Assembly (NCBI GenBank): GCA_963802635.1
Contig: CAWDJJ010000001.1
Location: forward strand, 2,604,001-2,668,000
DNA from: CAVTLG01 sp963802635
GTDB taxonomy: Bacteria > Chloroflexota > Ktedonobacteria > Ktedonobacterales > Ktedonobacteraceae
Length of the DNA stretch: 64,000 nt
Direction: 5' to 3'
The translations under genes and the position numbers were made by a program. This document shows, in pieces, positions 34,845-45,600 of this stretch (position 1 is the first letter of the stretch; the number at the start of each line of letters is the position of its first letter). Below the pieces are notes generated by a model that was not told where the DNA came from, ran no database searches, and saw nothing but the letters and a program-made list of their open reading frames with translations.

Positions 34845-36145
34845 TAAGGACTCGTCAAGAAATAACCTTGACAAAGTGAGGGGGGATGTGGGAAACTGGA
34901 GGCATGAAAGAAACAGAAACACAGATCAAACAACGGTTCGAGCGGGTAGCAGGAGTCCTCAATGAACGAACGCGACGGCTGGTGGCAGCCAGCGAGGCGA
35001 TGGCTCTGGGACGCGGAGGCATCTCAGCGGTCTCGCGAGCTACAGGCTTATCTCGGCAAGTCATCGGCAACGGCATCAAGGAACTGCAAGAGGGAACCGA
35101 AATCTCTGAGGGACGGATTCGCCGGGTGGGGGGCGGACGCAAAACGGCGGTGAGCAAAGATGCCCATTTGCAAGAGGATCTGGAACGTCTCGTAGAACCC
35201 GTGACGCGAGGGGATCCCGAATCCCCGTTGCGCTGGACGTGCAAAAGTGTGCGCAAACTGGCCGCCGAACTGGTCCGGCAGGGCCATCAGGTCTCCCATC
35301 AGTTGGTCAGCGAGTTGCTGCAGGCGGCAGGCTACAGTTTGCAGGCTAATCGCAAGACGCGCGAGGGAGGCAAGCAGACGGACCGCAATGCGCAGTTCGA
35401 GCATCTCAATGCCGAGGTGAAGGCGTTCCTAGCAGCAGGTGATCCGGCGATCTCAGTGGATGCCAAGAAGAAGGAACTGGTAGGCGATTTCAAAGAATCC
35501 TGGGCGAGAATGGTGTCCCAAAGGCGAACCCGAGCAGGTGCGGGTGTATGACTTTCCCATCAAGGGCCTTGGTTCGAGCTACGCCCTACGGGATCTACGA
35601 TCTGGCTCACAACACTGGTTGGGTCAATGTGGGCATTGATCATGAGACGGCAGCTTTCGCCGTGGAAAGCATCCGGCAATGGTGGAAGCATGTGGGTCAG
35701 CGGCAGTATCCGCAGGCCAAACGCCTCTTGCTCAGCGCGGATGGGGGAGGCAGCAATGGCTCGCGTGTCCATCTGTGGAAATGGGAATTGCAGAAGTTGG
35801 CCGATGAGACGGGGTTGGCGATCCACGTCTGCCACTTGCCACCGGGAACGAGTAAATGGAATAAAATCGAGCATCGCCTCTTTGCCTGGATCAGCCAGAA
35901 CTGGCGTGGCAAACCGCTGACCAGTTACGCTGTGATCCTCAAGCTGATTGCGTCGACCAGGACCGAGGCCGGGCTGACGGTGCAATGTCAACTGGATACT
36001 AACACCTACCCCACCGGTCTCACCGTGTCCAAAGAGGCTCTGGCAACCCTGGCTCTCGTGCCTGACGCTTTCCATGGCGAATGGAACTACGTCATCCTTC
36101 CTCGCTTTCCTGTATCTGACAACATTATTTCTTGACAGTTCCTTA
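34845..36145 (+). mobile_element. ISAzo13-family insertion sequence
   Basis: Inverted repeats of 21 bp with three mismatches lie at 34845-34865 and 36125-36145 (shared core GTCAAGAAATAA) and enclose one broken transposase gene. The element is about 1.3 kb. No target duplication is evident. It separates the IS pile-up from a relic IS terminus at the end of the NRPS genes. Confidence 0.8.
34904..36135 (+). pseudogene. ISAzo13-family transposase with two frameshifts
   Basis: ATG 34904 opens a typical ISAzo13 transposase: LNERTRRLVAASEAMALGRGG, VSRATGLSRQVIGNGI, RIRRVGGGRK and the DDE-domain start ISVDAKKKELVGDF. One base too many near 35500 breaks the frame; the next frame gives GREWCPKGEPEQVRVYDFP, and a second shift near 35565 leads to PYGIYDLAHNTGWVNVGIDH, AKRLLLSADGGGSNGSR and HLPPGTSKWNKIEHRLFAWI (the catalytic Glu region), ending at 36135. 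The three pieces together cover a complete transposase of about 410 residues. Currently inactive unless the shifts are sequencing errors. Confidence 0.85.
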
Positions 36146-36198
36146 GTTACCACTGTAGTAACCCCTCTATGGCTGTGTTAACCTCGTTGCGCAACCCG
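36146..36198 (-). repeat. diverged terminus of the 2.25-kb IS family, ending the NRPS gene
   Basis: CTCGTTGCGCAACCCGTGGG at 36179-36198 matches the end of the 2.25-kb IS (CTCGTTGCGCAATTCGTGGG) except for two adjacent bases. On the minus strand the NRPS frame runs straight into it, so the last codons (PTGCATRL) are IS-derived. The rest of that IS is absent, apparently replaced by the ISAzo13 element. Confidence 0.65.
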
Positions 36199-39100
36199 TG
36201 GGCTCTTCGCTTTTGGCCAGTGCAACCTGTTCGCTTTGTATCTGCTCGATGACAAGTGCTATGTTCACGATGGTTGGCGCTTCAAAGAGACGACGGAGGG
36301 GTATCTCTATCTGGAATATGGTTCGTAAGCGGGCCATCAACCGAGTTGCTAACAGCGAATGTCCACCAAGCTCGAAGAAATTGTCATGGATACCCACCTG
36401 CGGCAATTGCAACAATTCAGCCCAAATGTGGGCTAAATGCTCTTGCAGAGGCGTTTGTGGCGCTACTATCTCTGCATGATTGAGAAACTGACTTCTATCG
36501 GGAACCGGCAGAGCTTTACGATCAACTTTGCCATTGGCTGTCAGTGGCAACATTTCCAGGAAGACAAAGCTGGTTGGGATCATATAATCGGGCAAATGTT
36601 TGCGTAGATACCCTTGCAACTGTGCAGCCTGTGGACCTGTCTCACCGAGGGATGGACGGTCGCGAGGTACTACATAGGCCATCAGGTGTTTCCTGACTTC
36701 ATCTTGGTCTTGTAGGACAACGACACTCTCTTGCACATCTGGATGCTGGCTAAGCATCGTCTCGATTTCTCCCAACTCGATGCGGAACCCTCGCAGTTTG
36801 ACTTGTTGGTCCATGCGCCCCAGGTATTCGATGGCACCATCAGATCGGTAACGGGCCAGATCTCCTGTGCTATACATGCGTTCTCCCTCGATCTTCCCAA
36901 AGGGATTGGCAATGAACTTCTCCGCCGTTAGTTCTGGGCGTCTGGCGTAGCCCCGTGCCAGACCAACTCCACCGATATACAATTCTCCAGCAACCCCGAT
37001 CGGCACTGGCTGTAAGTTCCTATCCAGCAGATAGATCTGAGTATTGGCTATGGGACGACCAATCGGAAGCGGACCGTCTACAGAAGCGACTGGATAAAGT
37101 GCTGACCAGATCGTTGTTTCTGTAGGACCATAGAGATTCCACACCGCTACCCCTGAGCCGAGCAATTGACGAGCAAGTTCTGCGGGAAAGGCTTCGCCCC
37201 CACACAGAACTCTGATATTGCTGCTGACCTGCCAATGAGCGCCCAGAAGCATATGCCAAGTGGAAGGAGTGGCTTGCATCACCGTCGTGTCATGTTCACA
37301 TAGGGTATGTGCGAGCAGATCTCCATTCATGGCCACCTCCCGACTTGCAATGGCGACACGCGCACCGGTAAGGAGTGGCAAGAAAAGCTCCAGACCTGCA
37401 ATGTCAAAGGACACGCTCGTCACTGCCAGAAGCGTATCCGAGGCTTGTACCCCTAGCTGTCTGCTCATGGCCGTCAGGAAATTGATCACGGCATGATGGG
37501 GAATCTGCACGCCTTTCGGCTGACCAGTCGATCCGGATGTGTAAATCAGGTATGCCAGGTTGGCAGGCCGCACCCGACAGGGAGGATTGCCTCCCTGCTC
37601 AAGGTGAGCCGTCGCCAGCGGACTACCCTCTCTGGAGGGACCTGACTCCAGACAGATAAACTCGACCGTCGGGAGAAGCTTATGATTGGGGGCAAGCCCC
37701 GACCCTACAAGCCCCACAGCATCACGCAGATGGGCCTGGGTAAGGACAACCGTAACCTGCGCATCCTCTAGCAGAAAGGCGAGACGTTCTTGCGGAAGCT
37801 TGGGATCAAGTGGGACATAGGCTCCCCCTGCTTTGAGCACTCCTAGCAACCCCACGACCATCTCGATACTCCGAGAGAGACAAATGCCCACCAAGACCTC
37901 AGGACCCACTCCCAGACATTGCAGATGATGGGCCAGTTGGTTGGCCCGTTGATTGAGTTCTGTATAGGTAAGCTCCTCATCCTCAAAGACCAGAGCCACA
38001 GAGTCTGGTGTCTGCTCAACCTGTCGCTCGAAAGAGTTGGTGCACACACAGGTCTGCTGGAATAGGGCTTTCTGTCGCATTCCACTGGACCAAGAGTTGC
38101 TCAGACTCTGCCTCCGTGAGCAGGGGAAGGGTTTCAATAGGTTGCCCTGGATCACGCACAATCGCCTCCAAGAGCACCTGCCAGTGTTCGAGTAGACGCT
38201 CCATGGTTGTTGCGTCGAAGAGATCAGTATTATACTCCAGCGTCGTCAGTAGCCCATCAGGGACAAGCCCCGCCCCTCCCTCATTGAGGGAGAGGCTGAG
38301 ATCGAATTGGGAAGTAGTTTGTTCCACCTCAATTGGACAAAAGGTCACATCTAGCATTTCCAACTTTGAGGCTGGAACATTCAGCATACTGAAGCCTACT
38401 TGGAAGAGCGGCTGATAACTCAGATGACGCTCTGGCTGGAGAGCTTCTACCAGTTTCTCGAACGGCACGTCTTGATGGGCATAGGCTTGCACTACCACTT
38501 TCCGCACCCGGTCCAGCAATTGCTGGAAGGTAGGGTTGCCCGAGAGGTCGGTGCGCAATACCAGCATATTGACGAAAAAGCCGATCAAGCCCTCAAGTTC
38601 TTTCCGTGTCCGACTAGTGATGGGAGAGCCAACTACTATATCGGACATTCCACTGTAACGCATCAACAAGACCTGGAAGGCTGCAAGCCCCGTCATAAAG
38701 AGCGTGACATTCTCCCGCTGGCTCAGGCTTTTGAGCTGCTGGAGCAAATCAGGGGAGAGCAACTGCGATAGCCTGGCTCCTGCAAAGCTTTGTACTGCCG
38801 GACGGGGTCGATCTGTGGACAGTTGTAGGAAAGGAGCTTGCTCCCTTCCTGGTGCTCCTGACAGTTGTTTCCTCCAATAGTCGAGTTGTTTTTGGAAAAT
38901 CTCACCCTGCACCTGTGGAGCAAGCCCATAGGCTGCACGTTGCCACCTAGCAAAGTCGGCGTATTGGATTGGTAAGTCTGGAAGTCTGGAAACCTGATCA
39001 GCGAGGATAGAGCCATGTTGGCTACGAAACGCCGTATAGAACTCGCTCAATTCTTTTGTAAATATTGCTAGTGACCAGGCATCCGCAATGATATGGTGGA

Positions 39101-39629
39101 AGGTTGCTAACAAAATATGCTCGTCGTTCTTCAAACGCAGCAACGTAAGACGGAAAAGCGGACCTTGAACGAAATCGAAGGGTTGCTGCGGCTCTGAACG
39201 TGCCAGTCGAAAGATCTCATGCTCTTGCTCTTGCACTGAGAGCGATACCAGATCTATGAGAGGGAAGGTCATATCCAGGGAGTCCCTAATACGTTGCAGC
39301 GGATGACCATCTTGTTTGACAAAGACCGTACGCAACACCGCATGACGACGTATAATCCCCTGCACACTTTTCTCCAAGACTTCTAGATACAACGAACCAT
39401 CCAAGCGGTTAGCCCCAGACATATTATAGGGAGAATTACTTGCACCAAGTTGTTCAAGAAACCAGAGTCTCTGTTGGGCAAACGAGAGAGGTGCATACTC
39501 TTGCTCCAGATGAGGAATCATGTGACTCGGTGGGGCAGACCGACTAGCTCGCTTCTCCAGCAGCAATTTCCGCAAAAGCTGTTGTTTTGCCGGTAATAGT
39601 GAAAAAAAATCCTGGCGAGAATTCGTCAT
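36167..39629 (-). pseudogene. NRPS module C-A(Gly)-PCP, frameshifted and 3' truncated
   Basis: ATG 39629 follows AGGAGAGAGAG and overlaps the upstream NRPS gene by 86 bases. Residues 50-480 are an LCL-type condensation domain with HHIIADAWS as the HHxxxD motif. An extra base at about 38031-38034 shifts the frame before the adenylation domain; the next frame (to 36167) has LAYLIYTSGSTGQPKG, SFDIAGLELF, LYGPTETTIW and YSTGDLARY. The specificity residues read D-I-L-Q-L-G-L-I-W, the known code for glycine. A carrier domain follows with FELGGHSLLATRL. After it the gene enters a relic IS terminus, so any further module or thioesterase is missing. It should add Gly to the chain made by the two preceding enzymes. 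Confidence 0.88.
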
Positions 39630-42600
39630 CTCTCTCTCTCCTGTTCCGAAAATTCTTCTCTAACAGTAGTCTCGCTTCCTCTTCTGAGATTTGGCTTACA
39701 TTGTTCAGTACCTCGGCTAACTCATCATCGCCTAGAATTTCCACATACTCTTGTCTGATAAGTTCTGCTATACCTTCTACCGTTGGCATGGTAAAAAGCA
39801 AGTGCATAGAGAGATTCACCTCGAATATCTTCCGCAAGCGATTCATCATGCGCACACCTATGAGCGAATTCCCGCCCAGATCAAAGAAATTGTCGTAGAT
39901 ACCCACTTGCGCATGACCGAGCATCTCTTGCCATACATCAGCTACTGTTTGCTCGATCTCCGATGTAGGTTCTCTATACCCAGTTTCTTTCCCGTGGGAC
40001 TGGGTCTCTGGCATTGGTAAATTCTTGCGATCCACTTTGCCATTGGGGTTCAGAGGCAGGCTTTCTAATACAACAATGGCCGAGGGAATCATATATTCCG
40101 GCAGTTTCTCTTTTAGAAAATGGCGTAACGCTGTAGTGGTCACAGGTGGAGCAAGGTCTGTTGACAGGTTTGCCGTAGCAGCATGGCTTGCCTCGCCTTT
40201 GGCTTTTTCCGTCTCTGCTGGCAGAAATGACCAACCAGTAGCTGCATTTGGATCTACACTCCCACAGAGGAAACTATGCAGGAGAACGTGGTTTTCGCCT
40301 AGCACAAACCCATCTCGTATCTGTCCAAAATCCAAGCCTCCCACTGGACAAAGTCCAATGTGATGCTCCGCTGCCGTCATCATCAGTAATTGGCCCATAT
40401 AGCCCGCTTCGAGCAGACAGAAATCTCTGGCAAGATCTCCATATTGCAAAGAGATGGCTGTGAGATCGCCAATGAGAAACAGGGAGAACGCTGATTGATC
40501 AAAAATCGGTTGATTGATCGTTGCATGGATGGAGCGTTCTACACAAGCACCCTCTGACAGTTTGGTGAGTTGATGCAATTCAGGATTGTAATAATAGACC
40601 CCTTCTACCAGCCCCTCCACACAACCTGATTTAACGGACAGATAGGTTTGGACCGGATAGATACTCCCGGCAGAAGGGTAGAGATACTTGGGCAATCCCT
40701 CAAGCTCGATCCGGCTGAGAGGTCTGAGGAAATCGCTCAACTGCTTAAAAGAAAGAGACTCTGGCAAGAATCGCCGATAGCTCAGGCGTTCCCTATACTT
40801 TCTCAACATGTCTGCATTCGTAGGGGAGGACAGGGCTTGCCCCTGCCCGGTGCCTTGCGCCACAGATGCACGAGGCTCCTCAAGTGCCAGGTCTATGACT
40901 GGTTTATCCGTCTCATTGCGTATACTCGTTAGACCGAACCGCAAGGACAACGCCTGATATGAGGTTCTCTTCTCGTGAGAGATATGCTCAGACTGCAATA
41001 CGACATAAGCCACCAACTGCTTCCAACCCGCTATTGCCGAAGATTTCTCCCCTTCTTGTTCAGTTATGACGGTTACCACTGCAGCTTCCACTGCTGGGTG
41101 CTGCAAGAGCGTTTGCTCGATCTCACCCAACTCAATACGATGGCCAGAGATTTTGACCTGGAAATCTTCCCTCCCCAGAAATTCGATATTTCCGTCTGGC
41201 AAGTAGCGCCCCATATCCCCTGTTCGGTACAACCGCTCTCCAGTATGAGGAGAGATGAGAAAGCTGGCTTGTGTCTTTTCTTCGTCGCGCCAATAACCCT
41301 TCGCTAAGCCAGTTCCACCAATGTAGAGCTGTCCCGCAACCCACACCGGACATGGCTCAAGTCTCTCGTTCAACACGAAGAACCGCTGATTGCACATTGG
41401 CTTGCCATACGGAATGCTTTTCCAGGATGGCTCCACCCTCTCTATTGGATAGAGAATAGACCAGATTGATGCCTCTGTTGCACCTCCAAGGCTTATCGCT
41501 TGGATAGCTGGCATACACTCTTTTACACGTTCTGGCAATGACAACGGGATCCAATCTCCACTCAGAAGGGCCAGTCTCAGGTTCGTTTGCTTCCATGTTG
41601 AGGCAGTTGGCTCCGTAGAGTCTACCAGTATCTGGAGCAGAGCCGGGACGGTGTTCCAAACCGTGACCTGCTCCCGTACAAGCAGATCCATCCAGAGAGC
41701 GGGGTCACGTACGCTTCCTTCAGGTGGCATGACGATTGTCCCTCCTGCCGCTAGCAGACCAAAGATATCGTAGACAGAGAGGTCGAAGTTGAGTGCAGAG
41801 AGTGCGAGCACGCGATCCGTGCAACTGATGCCAAAGCGTCGATTGATATCCAGGATCGTATTGACGGCCCCTCGATGGTCAATCATCACCCCTTTTGGCA
41901 CTCCTGTAGAACCAGAAGTGTAGATCACATAAGCCAGATCATCTGGACACTGGACCGTATCAAGCCACTTGACCTCTTCTTGCTTCAGATCAAGGCGCTC
42001 CACACAGATACGCTTCACATGCTCTGGCCATGCAATCCGCTCATTGACACATAATTGAGTCAAGACAACCTCAACTCGCCCATGATCGAGCAAGAAGGCC
42101 ACTCTCTCTTGAGGCAACTTGGGATCAATCGGCAGATAAGCTGCTCCAGAGAACAACACCCCTAACACACCTACGACTTGTTCCCATCCTTTCTCCATCA
42201 CAACCCCAACGAGCTGGTTCGGAGAGGCTCCTAATCGCCTCAACTGCTGTCCCAGGAACAGGGCCTCTCGAAAAACCTCCTGGTAGGTCAAAACTCGTTC
42301 TGTCGAAATGACAGCTAGTTGATCGGGTCGCAGTCTAGCTTGTTGCAGGAAAAGGCCCTGGAGCAATTCATCCGCAATGGGAGCCTCAGTAGTATTCACA
42401 CGAGCACGCTGAGCAAGCTGTGATGATGGTATCAGCTCACATGAACGGCGTTGCCAGACCTCATCATCGGTAGCAAGCCTCTCCAACAACTGTATATACG
42501 CTGCAAACATCTCATCTAAAAGACCTGGCGGGAAAAGAGCTTCCACGGCATGCCAGTAGAGCACGAGGCTCTCACCATCTTCTAGTGCCTGATGATCAAG

Positions 42601-45600
42601 CCAGACTTGAGGCGTTTGTGCAACATAATAGCCAGTTCCTTGCCAGAGAGTTGGATAGGTTGAGGCCTCCGCTTGCCCTAATAAACTGGTAAAAACCACT
42701 GGCATTATCGCTCGTGTGGCAAGGTCTCTATCCCTGTGTATACGGGCCAGATCACGCAAGACCCGAATCCCACTATAATAGTGATGCCCAAAATCGCGCC
42801 ACATCTGTTCTTCTAAGCGTCTAGCACGCTCCTCAAAGCTGTCAGAAGAGGAGTTATCGACGGCAACCGGGAGCAAAGAGGTAAAATCTCCAACTATTTC
42901 ATTGACCTGCTCATGCAAAGGTAAACGATTAAAGAGCGTGAGATTAACGCAAAAACGTGGCGTCTTACTCCATGTTGTGAGTGCTTCTGCAAATGCAGCT
43001 AATAAGATACCAGTGGGTGTAAGCTCTACCTGTGCACCACGAGCTTTGAGACGCTGCCACTTCGCGGCCTCCATACGTGCTTGGCGAGGCACAAAATGCG
43101 GTCGGGACACTGACTCTGGATCGATTGCGAGCGGGAGATCTGGTGCGGGTGGAAGATTGTGAATACGCGAAGCCCAATAGTCTCGTGAACGTCGGTACAG
43201 TTCCGTAGCCTGTAACTGCGTCTCAGTCAGGACGTAATCACGGAACGTGAGTTCCAGTGGAGGCAAACACGCTTCTGGTTCATGGTACAAGTGCAGAAAT
43301 TCTCGCAGCAGGATACGCATACTCCAAGCATCAACAAAGAGCGACTCCATACTAAAGTGTATCCTGATACGCTGCTTATGCAAACGCGAGATGCAGATTG
43401 CCCATGCTGGCCACTGCTCGACTTGAAACATCTGGTGATCCATCGCACAGCGGATATGCTCCAGTTGTACTGCCATCTCCTGCAGATTGAGTCCCGAAAG
43501 GTCGATATATTCGATCTGGACAGGAGGAACATGCTCAAGGATCTGCTGCTGACCATTTGGCAAGATCACCGCACGCAGCATGGAGTGACGTTCGATCAAT
43601 CGCCTCAAGGTGAGTAGTGCGCGAGCCAGATTCAGATCAACGGCATCCGCTTCACCATAGCCATGAATGCCTACATTGCCCAGTTCAAATGTCGAATCAC
43701 GACCGATCCAGTAAGCCTGTTGCACATCTGTAGCAGAGAAAGGCAGATATTGTTCATTAGGATTAGGTATGACCTGGGGGAAGGATACGCTTCCATCACC
43801 CTCTTGACTCTCATCACGTAATGCATCTTCTACACAGCAAGCCATTTCCGCAATGGTACCGGCTTCAAATAGGCTGATTAAAGGTATTTCTACCCGGAAC
43901 ACGACCTTTACCCGATGGACCAGCCGCACGGCTAACAGCGACTGACCACCTAACGCAAAGAAATTGTCATGGATACCCACGTGCGAACGTCCCAGCACCT
44001 CACACCAAATGCCTACCAGCATCTCCTCGATTGGTGTGGAGGGAGCCACCGTTCTTTGCTCTGCCATTCGTTCCTCTGGCTCTGGCAAGGCTCGCCTATC
44101 CACTTTGCCATTTGGGGTCAGCGGCAGTCTCTCTAGTGTCACAAATTGCCAGGGCACCATATACTCTGGCAACTTTTCCTGCAAGTATGCCCTTAACTCC
44201 TGCTCAGACGGCTCTGCCCCTGCAACACCCACCACATACCCCACCAGTCGTTGCTCTCCTGATTGGCCCTTCTGAACTACCACCACCGCTGCACTCACTT
44301 GCGGATGGTGCTCCAAAACCACCTCGATCTCCCCTAACTCTATACGATGCCCCGAGATTTTGACCTGGAAATCTTCCCTGCCCAGAAATTCTATCGTGCC
44401 ATCTGGCAAATAGCGACCCACATCTCCTGTTCTGTATACCCTCTCTCCTGTCTGTGGGTGATGCAAGAAACTGGCCTGCGTTTTTTCCTCATCGCGCCAA
44501 TAGCCCCTGGCTAAGCCTATCCCTCCAATATAGAGATGGCCTGGTACCCATACAGGGCAAGGTCCGAGTTGTTCATTGAAGACGAAGAAACGCTGATTGC
44601 GCATGGGCTTTCCGTAAGGAATGCTTTTCCAGGACGGCTCTACTGTCTGTATGGGATACAGGATAGACCAGATCGATGCTTCCGTTGCCCCTCCCAGGCT
44701 AACGATTTCAACACCTGCTATATGCTCTCTTAACCGATCAGGCAATGTAACAGGTATCCAATCTCCACTCAAGAGTGCTAGACGCAAACAAGCATGCCTC
44801 GCAACTTCTGAATGGGCTTCTGCGTACTCAACCAACATCTGGAGAAGTGCAGGAACCGTATTCCACAGAGTCACCTGCTCCTGTACTACCATATCCCACA
44901 TCGCAGCAGGATTGCGTAAGACATCCTCGGCTGGTATCACTATCGTTCCACCAGCCGCTAACAAGCCAAAGATGTCGTAGACCGATAAATCAAAGTTTAA
45001 GGCTGAGAGTGCTAGTACTCGATCATCGCTGGTAACAGCAAAACGCTGATTGATATCCAGAAGTGTGTTTACCGCTCCTCGATGGTCGATCATGACCCCC
45101 TTTGGCACTCCTGTAGAGCCAGAAGTGTAGATCACGTAGGCCAGATGATCTGGCCTCTGAACAGAAGTGAGCTTGGGGATATCTTCTTCATCCAGATCTA
45201 ACTCATCTACACAGATACGTTTGAGCCGCTCTGGCCACTGGGCAGTCTTTTCAACCCACGATTGGGTCACGACCACTTCTACTTCTCCATGCTCTAACAC
45301 CCAGGTCATCCTCTCCTGAGGAAGCTTGGGATCAATCGGCAGATAAGCTGCTCCTGAGAGCAATACTCCCAATACTCCTACAACCTGTTCCCATCCCTTC
45401 TCCATCACCACTGCTACTAGTTGGTTAGCACGTGCTCCCAACTGCCTCAACTGGTGACCCAGCAGTACTGCTCCATTGCATACCTCCTGGTATGTCAAGG
45501 CTCGCCCTGCAGAAATCACGGCGAAATGATCAGGCCTCCTGACCACCTGCTCCAAGAAAAAGCTCTGTAATAATCGGTCTGAGACTGCTGCCTCGGTGGC

